This document shows positions 52,020 to 60,370 of a stretch of DNA of 64,000 bases, in pieces (the first letter of the stretch is position 1; every line of letters begins with the position of its first letter). The DNA is from a virus: positions 1 through 64,000 of IMG/VR virus record IMGVR_UViG_3300020179_000029. One strand, 5' to 3'. A program made the position numbers and the translations under genes. Below the pieces are notes generated by a model. The model did no database searches. It was not told the origin of the DNA and was given only the letters and a program-made list of their open reading frames with translations.

Positions 52020-53114
52020 ATGACTAGATTTTCTAAGTTTAATAAAAGCTTTTCTAAAGCTATAGTGTCAAGAGCGGAATCCACAGAACCAGAACTCAAA
52101 CATAGAGTGTCAGTGACTATTTCTGACCCTCTGCATAGCATGGTTTCTAAGCAAGGGGAAAAAATGGAAAAGAAAATCCGTCTCTACGCTAAAGATGAAA
52201 AGCATGCCCAGGAACTAGCCAAGCATCATTTTAAAAAACAGGGCTACAAAGTCCATGATTCTAACTATATTGGTGTCGTAGAAGCAAAAGAAAGTGTAAA
52301 TGAAATCTCGGCTAATACCGCTATGAGCTATCTCCATAAAACTTACGACACAAAAGGATATAGAGATCATACTCCTCAAACTAAAAAAGGTATTGAGCGG
52401 GCTACTAAAAAGGTATCCCAAGATGCTATGAGAAAAGATTATGAAAGATCATCTAAACTTGGTCTCTCTACTGAAGAAGTAGAGAAAGTAGATGAAATTT
52501 CAAACGAACTCTTACAACGCTATAAACAAAAAGCTGGCGCTCAGGTAGACAATCCTGCTACACCTTCAAGTATGAAATACAAAAGAGGTAAAGGGCATTT
52601 AATGGCTACTCTAAAACAAATGAAAAGCGGTAAACCTATGCCTCCTATTCAAAAAGAAGATCAAGAAATGTTTGAAACTAAATCAGCCCCTAAAGGTTTT
52701 CATTTTACTAAAGATGGTAAATTAAAGCGCGGAGATGCTGATAGAGATGGTTCAGGGGGACCTATGTTAAGATCTGACCCTTTAGATAAACAAAGATCTA
52801 AAGTGCCTCCTGTTTCAGAAGAAGATCAAAAAATGCTTAAAAATAAAGCACATCAACATAATATGGATGCAGCTCAAAGAGAGATAGATCGTAGAGATGC
52901 CGAGGGCGAGGATATGACAGGCGCTAAAATTCACCCAACCACATATGAAATAATTAAACCTCCTTTTGAAGGAGGTAAAAAAACACAAGGTACGGTTACT
53001 GATAAGTCTGGGGCTAAGCATACCGCTATGTCACGAGCAAAACATCTTGCTAAAATGGCAGCATCCAAAGAAAAGAAAGCTGTCAAAGGATTTAAAAAGT
53101 TTTCTGAAAAATAA
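52020..53114 (+). CDS. Charged internal/virion-type protein, gp68-like motif
   Basis: 364 residues, Lys/Glu-rich. An N-terminal HRVSVTISDPLHSMVSKQGE, KKIRLYAKDEKHAQELAKHH and GYKVHDSNYIGVVEA are segments I know from virion-associated proteins of aquatic T4-like phages. The motif VDEISNELLQRYKQKA near 155-170 resembles INEISKSTLGSYVKKA in the head core protein at 10466. Late promoter supports a virion role; exact function unknown. Confidence 0.6.
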   Translation: MTRFSKFNKSFSKAIVSRAESTEPELKHRVSVTISDPLHSMVSKQGEKMEKKIRLYAKDEKHAQELAKHHFKKQGYKVHDSNYIGVVEAKESVNEISANTAMSYLHKTYDTKGYRDHTPQTKKGIERATKKVSQDAMRKDYERSSKLGLSTEEVEKVDEISNELLQRYKQKAGAQVDNPATPSSMKYKRGKGHLMATLKQMKSGKPMPPIQKEDQEMFETKSAPKGFHFTKDGKLKRGDADRDGSGGPMLRSDPLDKQRSKVPPVSEEDQKMLKNKAHQHNMDAAQREIDRRDAEGEDMTGAKIHPTTYEIIKPPFEGGKKTQGTVTDKSGAKHTAMSRAKHLAKMAASKEKKAVKGFKKFSEK

Positions 53115-53125
53115 AAGAGGTTATT

Positions 53126-53476
53126 ATGAAATTTGAAAAGGAATTTATTCCTTCACATTTGTTTGTTCTTTATGGGCGCGATATTAATACTAAAAAAATA
53201 TGTGAGTTTAGTTTTATGATATCAGCAAAAGGTCCTAAAGATGAAGATGGAAATTATATTCCGGGAGTAACTAGGACGTATAGAGTAAAAATTCCTGCCG
53301 ATTATGTTCCGTCAAGTAGCGTTGCTAAACTAACTAGAAAAAATGAAGAAATAAATAGAGAAGTTTTTGAAATATGGTTTAGAGATTTAGTTTCTGAGGA
53401 ACAATTAAATCTTTATTATCAATCAATATATGATGAATTATATCCTACCGTAACATTTACAAGTGTTGTAATGTAG
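53126..53476 (+). CDS. 116-residue unknown protein
   Basis: SD GAGG before the ATG. Beta-rich (HLFVLYGRDINTKKICEFSF and ITYRVKIPADYVPSS-like strand). It follows the virion-type gene in the same transcript. No family recognised. Confidence 0.55.
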   Translation: MKFEKEFIPSHLFVLYGRDINTKKICEFSFMISAKGPKDEDGNYIPGVTRTYRVKIPADYVPSSSVAKLTRKNEEINREVFEIWFRDLVSEEQLNLYYQSIYDELYPTVTFTSVVM

Positions 53477-53505
53477 TTGATTTAATTTCCGTAAAATATC
53501 ATAAT
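53477..53505 (+). promoter_or_regulatory. sigma70-type promoter of the conserved-spacer family
   Basis: TTGATT (53477-53482), 17-base spacer with TTTCCGTAAA, CATAAT (53500-53505). It overlaps the preceding stop codon. Confidence 0.7.
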
Positions 53506-53528
53506 TACAATATGATAAGGAGATTAAT

Positions 53529-53885
53529 GTGAGCAATATTCCTACTGATTCTAAAATTATTTACCGTCAAAAAAATAATCGAACAAGGTACCGGGAGTTT
53601 AATAAGGCCCCTAGAGTGTATGTTTCTCTTAGAGAAGAGTCCTTGATCGATAACCTTTTTAATCGCCGCAATCGTCCTACGAAAGAATACAGAGCGGTTG
53701 CAAAGTCAGCACTTAAAGAGCAAGGCATTACAGTTAAGAAAATGCGCTGGAGTCAGTATGCCGGCTGCACATGCCCATGCTCTCCAGGATTCATTCTTGA
53801 TGATTATGATTTTGAAAAAGGTGTGATTAGTAGTTTTAACTTTGATGTGTTTGTTTCTATAGGAGCAGAAAATGGCAATTCGTAA
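53529..53885 (+). CDS. Unknown protein, GTG start
   Basis: 118 residues after SD AAGGAG. Basic middle (RNRPTKEYRAVAKSALKEQG) and a Cys cluster CTCPCSPGF, possible zinc-binding. Gene order with 53872-54624 suggests one early operon. Confidence 0.6.
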   Translation: MSNIPTDSKIIYRQKNNRTRYREFNKAPRVYVSLREESLIDNLFNRRNRPTKEYRAVAKSALKEQGITVKKMRWSQYAGCTCPCSPGFILDDYDFEKGVISSFNFDVFVSIGAENGNS

Positions 53886-54099
53886 ATCTAGAAAGAATGA
53901 GAAGGTTGTAATTAACCTTAACGGCCCTCAAGGTAATGCCTTCTACTTGATGGGAATTGTGAGGTCGATGTATAGAAGGGCTGGTCATGCCGATTTAGGA
54001 GAGGACATTGTTAACCAAATGAGATCTGGTGACTACGAACACCTCCTTAAGACGTTTGACTTATACCTTGGCGATAAATTTGACTTAGTGAGAGACTAA
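53872..54099 (+). CDS. 75-residue unknown protein
   Basis: Start ATGGCAATTCGT overlapping the previous gene by 14 bases, SD AGGAG. RKNEKVVINLNGPQGNAFYL, then helices. Similar small proteins occur in phages; function unknown. Confidence 0.55.
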   Translation: MAIRKSRKNEKVVINLNGPQGNAFYLMGIVRSMYRRAGHADLGEDIVNQMRSGDYEHLLKTFDLYLGDKFDLVRD

Positions 54100-54624
54100 A
54101 TGGTTAACTTTACTATTACTGATAAACAGATTTCTAGTATTCATAATGCAATGTGCAGTCTGTATTGGCTTGATCGTACTGTATCGGAAATGTTTAAAGA
54201 AGATAGCGATATGGTTAAGAGAGCTAGCGAGGTGCGACGGTATCTTGAACCGGTGCGTGATGAATTGATGAAGATAAAAGACGACCACGAAAACGAAATT
54301 AACCGCATGGCCGATCTTTACAAAAAAGAGTTTGAATTTAAGTACACTCGATGGTCGATTTATGATATTGAATCCTTTCTTGATACCTCTAACGTTCCAG
54401 CTGGTGCTATTTTAGAGGCTCCGTGGGATTCAAAACAGTCCGTAACGGTAGAAGGCCATGGCGGCAAAGCAAGATGGTTAGAATTGTGGCAGGCGGTAGA
54501 AATGTTGGCCGACAAGACCGAAGACGAAGACGGAAGAAAAGGGTTTGGTAATCATGTTTTTATTGAAAATTTTAGCCCGGTGAAAGGAAAAGAAAACACT
54601 TACGAAGTTTGGCTTGGGTCTTAA
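54100..54624 (+). CDS. 174-residue unknown protein
   Basis: Directly follows the previous stop. Helical first 90 residues (VSEMFKEDSDMVKRASEVRR), then a mixed C-terminal domain (WLELWQAVEMLADKTEDEDG). No domain recognised. Confidence 0.55.
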   Translation: MVNFTITDKQISSIHNAMCSLYWLDRTVSEMFKEDSDMVKRASEVRRYLEPVRDELMKIKDDHENEINRMADLYKKEFEFKYTRWSIYDIESFLDTSNVPAGAILEAPWDSKQSVTVEGHGGKARWLELWQAVEMLADKTEDEDGRKGFGNHVFIENFSPVKGKENTYEVWLGS

Positions 54625-54819
54625 ATGTCTGGTTCAGATGCTCTTTACGAAAGCTTGTTAAAAGGCTCTTTACTTTCCAATCTCGAAAAATGGATTCAGT
54701 ACCTCGACTCATCAAAGCGTTTTGGTACTCCTATTGACGAGGGCGGAGTTAAAGAACTTAAATTACTTTTAGAAAAATCACTAGATAAGATTAAGGAATA
54801 TGAGCGCAATGATGATTGA
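54625..54819 (+). CDS. 64-residue unknown protein
   Basis: Abuts the previous gene. Helical (SGSDALYESLLKGSLLSNLE and VKELKLLLEKSLDKIKEYER). No family recognised; overlaps the next gene by 20 bases. Confidence 0.5.
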   Translation: MSGSDALYESLLKGSLLSNLEKWIQYLDSSKRFGTPIDEGGVKELKLLLEKSLDKIKEYERNDD

Positions 54820-54979
54820 CCCTCCTTCGGGATGGAAATATGGGTTTCCCTGTCTCTATAACGAATCAGCGGACGGGGACATGAGAGATTTTTTATTAAG
54901 TAAAGGCTATCCTGAAAGGGATGTTGACTTTGCTTTAGAGCATATGCGTATGTGGTTACCAGAAGGAGAAACTAAATGA
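54800..54979 (+). CDS. 59-residue protein in a second frame
   Basis: ATG at 54800 (or 54809) inside the previous gene; SD AAGGA upstream. Reads MSAMMIDPPSGWKYGFPCLY and then LEHMRMWLPEGETK. Trp/Tyr-rich and compact, so likely real; function unknown. Confidence 0.5.
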   Translation: MSAMMIDPPSGWKYGFPCLYNESADGDMRDFLLSKGYPERDVDFALEHMRMWLPEGETK

Positions 54980-55194
54980 GCGTTGTTGTCGTAGATGTAG
55001 ATAATCAATACATGGATGGCGAGCTTGATCATTCCTATCAAATTACTTTAGAGAACGACGGCACTTACTCCATTTATATCTCTTATGACGTCCTTACCGG
55101 GCGTTACTATGGTAAGAAGATTAAAACATTTGAAGAGGCATGGAGCAGTCTCAACGAATGTATGCGTGAAAAAGAGTATTTTGAAAATGCCTAA
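54976..55194 (+). CDS. 72-residue unknown protein
   Basis: ATGA overlap with the previous gene, SD AAGGAG. Beta-rich start SVVVVDVDNQYMDGELDHSY and helical end. No family recognised. Confidence 0.55.
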   Translation: MSVVVVDVDNQYMDGELDHSYQITLENDGTYSIYISYDVLTGRYYGKKIKTFEEAWSSLNECMREKEYFENA

Positions 55195-55233
55195 ATAATT
55201 ATAATTAATGTTTGTGTTGAAGAAAGGAAAATT

Positions 55234-55434
55234 ATGTCCAAAAGTAATAATGAATTAATTAAAGAGCTTTTTGAAGTTTATCAAAAAGAAAACGAGCGCT
55301 TTACAGTGAACAAAATTAAGTCAGCTGCCCCTAAGGCTCGTAAAGCACTTCAACTTCTCTCCAAAGCGTTAAAAGATCGAAGAGCCGAAATTATGGTTGA
55401 AAAAAAGGCTATGGATGAGCACAAGCAAAAGTGA
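55234..55434 (+). CDS. 66-residue basic unknown protein
   Basis: Strong SD GAAAGGAAA. Basic, helical (AAPKARKALQLLSKALKDRR). A CTAAATA late-type element is 36 bases upstream. Its end overlaps the next gene by 20 bases. Confidence 0.55.
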   Translation: MSKSNNELIKELFEVYQKENERFTVNKIKSAAPKARKALQLLSKALKDRRAEIMVEKKAMDEHKQK

Positions 55435-55585
55435 CGTTGTTCTTAACTTAACGGAGGAGGAAGAGCTTTTATTATTTCGAGAAGCTCACAAAAGAGATAT
55501 TACTCTTAACCGTTTAGTTGAAATTATTCTTGAGGAACAAATAAATATTGTAGAAGAAAAAAAACAATTATCTTTATTTGATTAA
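55415..55585 (+). CDS. Ribbon-helix-helix-like small protein
   Basis: 56 residues from ATGAGCACAAGC. SDVVLNLTEEEELLLFREAH followed by TLNRLVEIILEEQINI follows the strand-helix-helix pattern of Arc/MetJ-type repressors. It may regulate this region; target unknown. Confidence 0.55.
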   Translation: MSTSKSDVVLNLTEEEELLLFREAHKRDITLNRLVEIILEEQINIVEEKKQLSLFD

Positions 55586-55590
55586 TCTAG

Positions 55591-56232
55591 ATGCCAACAT
55601 CACTAGAAACAGACGGAATAAAATTTCCAGATAATACTACCCAGCGCGGTAAAGATTATTTCTATCATCCAGTATCAATAGGAACAAGCTACGGGGGAGG
55701 ATATTATGTTGGTTCTTTGTGGGAGACAGGATATCCCTATTGGTTAATTGTAGCTCCTAGTTCAGCTACCTCAAGCACCGTTAGATTCAATACATACGCT
55801 ACTACTTCATCTTCTAATTTCGGCTGGAATTCCCCCCTTACCTGGAGTGATGCTAATAGTTTAATAGATGGATATTCTAACACTGAGGCACTTGCAAATA
55901 GACATGGCGCAACAAATGATTTTAATTACGTTATTGATTATCAAGCAGCTATGTACTGCTGGAATCTCTCTCTCAATGGGTATACTGATTGGTACCTTCC
56001 TTCGAAAAAAGAGATAGAACTTTTATATTCTGCAAGAAGCTTTCTTCCTTCAGCTGAAATACCAGAAAACCTCTCAACTTTTGTATATTATTGGACATCC
56101 AACCCTTACTGGGCTTCTACAAGCGAACTAGCATGGTTATATTTCTTAGCGGGAAACTACTGGTATGTAGATCCATTTAATAATAATTTTGCTCACTATG
56201 TTAGACCCTTTAGAAGGGTATTAATAAGTTAA
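55591..56232 (+). CDS. Tail adhesin, DUF1566 (Lcl/C-type-lectin fold), copy 1
   Basis: 213 residues. N-terminal fibre motif SLETDGIKFPDNTTQ, then SIGTSYGGGYYVGS, and the DUF1566 core CWNLSLNGYTDWYLPSKKEI with an end HYVRPFRRVLIS. DUF1566 proteins have a formylglycine/C-type-lectin-like fold used in phage and bacterial adhesins. First of three tandem paralogs (stop TAATGG runs into the next start). Expected at the tail-fibre tip. Confidence 0.75.
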   Translation: MPTSLETDGIKFPDNTTQRGKDYFYHPVSIGTSYGGGYYVGSLWETGYPYWLIVAPSSATSSTVRFNTYATTSSSNFGWNSPLTWSDANSLIDGYSNTEALANRHGATNDFNYVIDYQAAMYCWNLSLNGYTDWYLPSKKEIELLYSARSFLPSAEIPENLSTFVYYWTSNPYWASTSELAWLYFLAGNYWYVDPFNNNFAHYVRPFRRVLIS

Positions 56233-56849
56233 TGGCTACTTCTTTAGAAAATGCAGGACTAGCTTACCCGGATGCATCTGTTCAAACAACGGCAGGGTTT
56301 GCCCATCCAGTGTCTATAGGAAGTTCTTTCGAAGGAGGATTTTATGTCGGATCATATTATCATTTAGGGTACCCATATTACTTAGTTGTTTCTCCTCTTT
56401 CTGTTCAGACACAAGCAAAATTTAGATCTGTAAGTTCCCCCGGGGTTCCAGGAGGAGCAAATCTCAGCCCCATTGACGGATATAAAAACACTTACACCTA
56501 TTGGACGAGTGATGCTAATAGCCCGGCCGCTCAATACTGTGCTGATTTAGTACATGGTGGTTATAGTGATTGGTATTTACCATCTACTATGGAACTTCTT
56601 CTTGCAGTTTATAATAAAGTAGCTTTAGGGGATTTTCAAAAATTATTTGGAACTAAATTTTTTCAAGGAACATCTACACCCTTTTTTGGGTGGCAATATT
56701 ATTGCACATCTAGTTCTGCGAGAATTAATGCTCCCTCTATAATCTATTCCCCTGATGGTTTTATAAGCTACTCTTCGATTTTCGGATCTGATTCTTATTT
56801 TACAACAACTTTTTATTATGTGAGACCATTTAGAAGGGTTGCAATCTAG
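56232..56849 (+). CDS. Tail adhesin, DUF1566, copy 2
   Basis: 205 residues, ATG in the preceding stop (TAATG). Same plan: SLENAGLAYPDASVQTT, SIGSSFEGGFYVGS, CADLVHGGYSDWYLPSTMEL, and YYVRPFRRVAI. The middle third (about 120-180) is strongly divergent from copy 1, as for a receptor-binding loop. Confidence 0.75.
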   Translation: MATSLENAGLAYPDASVQTTAGFAHPVSIGSSFEGGFYVGSYYHLGYPYYLVVSPLSVQTQAKFRSVSSPGVPGGANLSPIDGYKNTYTYWTSDANSPAAQYCADLVHGGYSDWYLPSTMELLLAVYNKVALGDFQKLFGTKFFQGTSTPFFGWQYYCTSSSARINAPSIIYSPDGFISYSSIFGSDSYFTTTFYYVRPFRRVAI

Positions 56850-57451
56850 TGCCAGCTATAACTCTATCATCTACAGGTCTACAATTTTCTTCTGGTTTAA
56901 CTCAAACTACTAAACCAGTATATCTTCCCCCTTCTTCTGTCGGGACAAGTTATGGGGGAGGATATTATGTTGGAAGCTTATTTACTCTTGGTTTTGCTCG
57001 TCATTTAATAGTAGCAAGTTCTTCTGTTGAAACAACTTCCACGTGGGGAGAAATGAGTACTGAAATTATTTTAAGAACAGGAATGGATGGCTATAATAAT
57101 ACTGAAAATTTAGTTAATGATGCAAGCCAAAATAATAGAACATATGGAGCAGCTTCCTATTGCTGGAATCTTACTCATAATGGTTTCAGTGATTGGTATT
57201 TACCATCTATACATGAATTAATTTTACTTCATGCTGCTGCGTCTTTACTTCCAAATGGGCAGGAATTAACCGGTTCTTATTATTGGTCTTCTAATTATGG
57301 AGGCCCTGCTGGATCAACTTCGACCAATGCTCACGCAATTAGATTATCAAGCAATCCTGACGCGGCGACTATAACAGGTATGCCTCAACAAGTTTTTTTA
57401 ACGAGAAACTCCTCTGCTTCAGTAAGACCATTTAGAAATGTATCGATTTAA
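56849..57451 (+). CDS. Tail adhesin, DUF1566, copy 3
   Basis: 200 residues, GTG start in the previous stop (TAGTG). PAITLSSTGLQFSSGLTQTT, SVGTSYGGGYYVGS, CWNLTHNGFSDWYLPSIHEL, end ASVRPFRNVSI. Shorter than copies 1-2. It overlaps a possible start of the next gene. Confidence 0.72.
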   Translation: MPAITLSSTGLQFSSGLTQTTKPVYLPPSSVGTSYGGGYYVGSLFTLGFARHLIVASSSVETTSTWGEMSTEIILRTGMDGYNNTENLVNDASQNNRTYGAASYCWNLTHNGFSDWYLPSIHELILLHAAASLLPNGQELTGSYYWSSNYGGPAGSTSTNAHAIRLSSNPDAATITGMPQQVFLTRNSSASVRPFRNVSI

Positions 57452-57461
57452 GGAAAAAAAA

Positions 57462-57935
57462 ATGAAATATGCAAAAGTAAGATTTATAGATTCTATTACA
57501 AAAATTCCGTCAAATGAAGCTCCCTGCAGGAATGGACCCATGCTTCCAGAATTGAATGGAATAAAAGTTCTTTTTGCAAATAAAGGTGACTGGCCTATTA
57601 CTAGCGATGGACAGGACTATTATTTCGTAAGTTGTAATGATGATGCGGACCTATCTGCAAATGGAGTAATAGCGGTTTTGACTGAGCAGGAATTAAGCAA
57701 TAGTAAAGTAGAAGAAGCGAATAAGTTAAGACCTAAAATGTTATTACAACTTAATGAAATTAAACAAAATGCAATTAATACCAAACAGCTTTATCTTGAG
57801 GATTTAACTCCTAAGCAGATAGCAAAATGGGATGCATATATTGCAGCAATTGATGCGGCTTCAGAGCACGAATTATTTCCCTGGGAAATTATCCTGGCCT
57901 CTCCCCGTCCAATGATAGACCCATCACTTATCTAA
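57462..57935 (+). CDS. Tail-fibre-assembly-like protein
   Basis: 157 residues from MKYAKVRFIDSITKIPS with SD AAGGAAA. LYLEDLTPKQIAKWDAYIAA is a C-terminal motif like that of Tfa/gp38-type fibre chaperones, and the position after three adhesin genes fits. It may chaperone the DUF1566 fibres. Not proven. Confidence 0.5.
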   Translation: MKYAKVRFIDSITKIPSNEAPCRNGPMLPELNGIKVLFANKGDWPITSDGQDYYFVSCNDDADLSANGVIAVLTEQELSNSKVEEANKLRPKMLLQLNEIKQNAINTKQLYLEDLTPKQIAKWDAYIAAIDAASEHELFPWEIILASPRPMIDPSLI

Positions 57936-57952
57936 ATAAGAATCATTCTTAA
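57935..57952 (+). repeat. 19-bp AATAAGAAT-N-ATTCTTATT palindrome, imperfect copy
   Basis: AATAAGAAT C ATTCTTA (last two bases differ), directly after the adhesin operon. Perfect copies lie at 62154 and 62633 and a partial one at 63896. Confidence 0.7.
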
Positions 57953-57958
57953 CTAGAC

Positions 57959-57997
57959 CCACAGCTAGCTGTGGATAAAGACCACGGCTCCTCGTGG
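57959..57997 (+). repeat. Paired hairpins CCACAG-CTAG-CTGTGG and CCACG-GCTCCT-CGTGG
   Basis: Two adjacent hairpins (57959-57974 and 57982-57997) without a long T-run. The same pair appears at 63953-63991 and the first also at 50797. They may be paired terminators or RNA-processing elements. Confidence 0.8.
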
Positions 57998-58055
57998 ATA
58001 CCTGAGCATTTTAGTAAGATACTTGTAACTTATTGATTTTAAAGGGGAAATTTAG

Positions 58056-58084
58056 TTGACATTTTTTCCCCCCTGTTGTACAAT
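58056..58084 (+). promoter_or_regulatory. Strong sigma70-type promoter
   Basis: TTGACA (58056-58061), 17-base spacer (C-run), TACAAT (58079-58084). The best -35 in the window. It precedes an ATPase gene and follows the hairpin pair. Confidence 0.8.
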
Positions 58085-58112
58085 AAGAATTATGATGAAT
58101 AAGGAGATTGCA

Positions 58113-59018
58113 ATGCAGAAGTCACTCGAGTGCGTTAACGGTAAATGGATTGGTAAGTTCAATGGTAAGGTTGTTGTTAAGACTTCCTCTAAGTACTACG
58201 CCGAGCGCAAGATGGCTGAGTACTACGAAGCTGAGGCGAAGGTTGCCGAAGTTAACAACAAGCTTAACGATGAGTTCCCTATCGACCAACGCTTTGACTT
58301 TGTAACCGATATCGTTAAGATGGTTGCCAGTCGCAAGACTCCCTCTGCTATCATTACCGGTGACGGAGGTCTAGGTAAGACCTACTCCGTAGTGAAAGCT
58401 CTCAAAGAGTCCGGGCTCCAGGACATGACTGAGTTTTTGTCCGAGTCTGACATCGGTGCTATCACGATGACCGATAAGATGTTTACGGTTATCAAAGGCT
58501 ATTCTACCGCTAAGGCTCTCTATCGAGTGCTTTATGAAAATCGTAACTCGGTAGTTGTGTTTGATGACTGTGATTCCGTTCTCAAAGATCCTGATGCATT
58601 AAACCTCCTCAAGGGTGCTCTTGACTCGTTTGATAAACGATTCATCACCTGGAATGCTGAGATGCGTGATGATCAATTACCCCGGCTGTTCCAGTTCAAG
58701 GGTGGCATTATCTTTATCTCTAACATGTCACCTGAGCGCCTGGATCAAGCCCTGCGTACTCGTTCGATGTGTATGGATGTGTCAATGACTCTGGAGCAAA
58801 AAATCCAGCGTATGCGTACCATTATGCAGATGGATGAGTTTCTCCCGCTAGTGCCTTATGAGTTCAAAGTAGATGCTCTAGCTGTGATCGATGAGTTTAA
58901 GGGTCAAGCAAAGGAAGTATCTCTTCGTTCGCTTATCTCTACCGCCAAGATCCGTGCTAACGATAACGGGTCGGGTAATTGGAGAAAGCTTGCTAAGTAC
59001 ATGTTAATTGCAGCTTAG
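58113..59018 (+). CDS. Phage P-loop/AAA ATPase with early promoter
   Basis: 301 residues from MQKSLECVNGKWIGKFNGKV, SD AAGGAGA. Walker A GDGGLGKT at 83-90, VVVFDDCDSVLKD as Walker B, and a sensor ISNMSPERLDQALRTRSMCM. Several in-frame upstream starts lack SD. G+C content is higher than in the adjacent genes. Such ATPases are common in aquatic T4-like phages; function unknown. Confidence 0.8.
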   Translation: MQKSLECVNGKWIGKFNGKVVVKTSSKYYAERKMAEYYEAEAKVAEVNNKLNDEFPIDQRFDFVTDIVKMVASRKTPSAIITGDGGLGKTYSVVKALKESGLQDMTEFLSESDIGAITMTDKMFTVIKGYSTAKALYRVLYENRNSVVVFDDCDSVLKDPDALNLLKGALDSFDKRFITWNAEMRDDQLPRLFQFKGGIIFISNMSPERLDQALRTRSMCMDVSMTLEQKIQRMRTIMQMDEFLPLVPYEFKVDALAVIDEFKGQAKEVSLRSLISTAKIRANDNGSGNWRKLAKYMLIAA

Positions 59019-59034
59019 TAAGAAAGAGTTACAT

Positions 59035-59607
59035 ATGAGCTTTGATGTTACATGTATTATAATTGATAACTTTTATGCATACCCTGATAAGGTAAGAGAG
59101 TTTGCCTTAGAACAAAAGTTTGACGTTGAGGGTAATTACCCCGGGCTTAGAACTAAGCCCTTCTTTACCGATCAAATAAAAGAATCAATAGAGCACGTTA
59201 TGTCCTTTGCCGGCAAAATTACAAACACGTTTGGATCAAGTGAAGATTCTGGCTACTGCGGGGCATTTCAAATAACCACAGCTAAAGATAGAACTTGGAT
59301 TCATAGTGATCCGTTCAATATGTGGGCAGGAGTTTGTTACCTATCTCCTGATCCTCCTCTCTCAGGAGGAACCGGGCTGTTTAGATATAAAGAGACTGGT
59401 GAGAGTATTGATATCAATAAAGAGAATAAGTATAGCGGTCTTGATATAACAAAGTGGGAGATGGTAGATAGGATTGGTAACAAGTATAACCGTTTGGTAA
59501 TTTACCGAGGCGATCTTTTTCATGCCAGTCTTGATTACTTTGGAGACAATATTAATAACGGAAGACTCTTTCAAACGTTTTTCTTTGATACAGAAAAGCG
59601 AGTATGA
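59035..59607 (+). CDS. Fe(II)/2OG-oxygenase-like protein (DUF6445 type)
   Basis: 190 residues from MSFDVTCIIIDNFYAYPDKV. The pattern WIHSDPFNMWAGVCYLSPDP with HxD, then YRGDLFHASLDYFGD and a later Arg, follows the 2OG-oxygenase prolyl-hydroxylase-like core. It overlaps a glycosyltransferase gene by 4 bases. It may hydroxylate a protein, base or sugar; substrate unknown. Confidence 0.65.
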   Translation: MSFDVTCIIIDNFYAYPDKVREFALEQKFDVEGNYPGLRTKPFFTDQIKESIEHVMSFAGKITNTFGSSEDSGYCGAFQITTAKDRTWIHSDPFNMWAGVCYLSPDPPLSGGTGLFRYKETGESIDINKENKYSGLDITKWEMVDRIGNKYNRLVIYRGDLFHASLDYFGDNINNGRLFQTFFFDTEKRV

Positions 59608-60365
59608 CGTATAAAGTATGCCAGGCGATATTTTCAACTAATAGAATTGAATACCTCACTAAAACGCTCAATAGTCAAATCTTACTTGACTCCTCAGGAT
59701 GTGAAGTAACAAAGATATTTTTTGATGATTATCCTACCGATCGAAATGATTTTCAAATAGAAAAGCTCGTAAGAAAATATGGTTACGAGCATGTTGTGCT
59801 GCATAAACGCAACGTCGGTATTACTAAAACCTGGCAGGAACTTTTTGACTTTGTGAAGAGATATGATTTTGATTACATATGGCATCAAGAAGATGATGTG
59901 CAATTACTTTACCGGGTACGCTTTATTGACCTCATCGCCATACTCAAAGAAAATCCTAATATAAGTCAGGTTCAATTGAGAAGAGACAACTGGTATGAGT
60001 TTGAAACTGAACCTATTGGGCCAAGTGAGCACGATCAAATTTGGAATCAGTATAGAATAGAAAGAAATAACCCTTACTTCTGGATGATGGCAAGCCTTTA
60101 CCCGGCATGGATTGCTAAAGAGTTTGATAGATCCAAACACGAAGGTTATCCAAGTGAAGCTTCTATCGCCAATTTTATGTTTAAAAAGAATAATTCTTCT
60201 GTAGGGCTTCTGAAAACATTGGAGGGAGAGATAATGATCAATCACTTTGGAGAATATTCAAGAGGTATAAGATCGGCCAAAGGAGACTTGGGGTGGGAGA
60301 AATTTAAAGATTATGACCCTTCCCTTAACTATTACTCCCGTTCCGGTAAAATATTTAATCAATAA
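59604..60365 (+). CDS. GT-A-fold glycosyltransferase
   Basis: 253 residues. Start VCQAIFSTNRIEYLTKTLNS, then WHQEDDVQLLYRVRF with the DxD-type metal site (QEDDVQ), then GEYSRGIRSAKGDLGWEKFK. Probably transfers a sugar from a nucleotide-sugar donor; acceptor unknown. Coupled to the oxygenase gene. Confidence 0.75.
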   Translation: MTYKVCQAIFSTNRIEYLTKTLNSQILLDSSGCEVTKIFFDDYPTDRNDFQIEKLVRKYGYEHVVLHKRNVGITKTWQELFDFVKRYDFDYIWHQEDDVQLLYRVRFIDLIAILKENPNISQVQLRRDNWYEFETEPIGPSEHDQIWNQYRIERNNPYFWMMASLYPAWIAKEFDRSKHEGYPSEASIANFMFKKNNSSVGLLKTLEGEIMINHFGEYSRGIRSAKGDLGWEKFKDYDPSLNYYSRSGKIFNQ

Positions 60366-60370
60366 TAACT

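Noticed and set aside
58031-58045. TTGATT at 58033 as a conserved-spacer promoter
   Set aside because: No -10 box lies 17 bases downstream; the real promoter is TTGACA at 58056.
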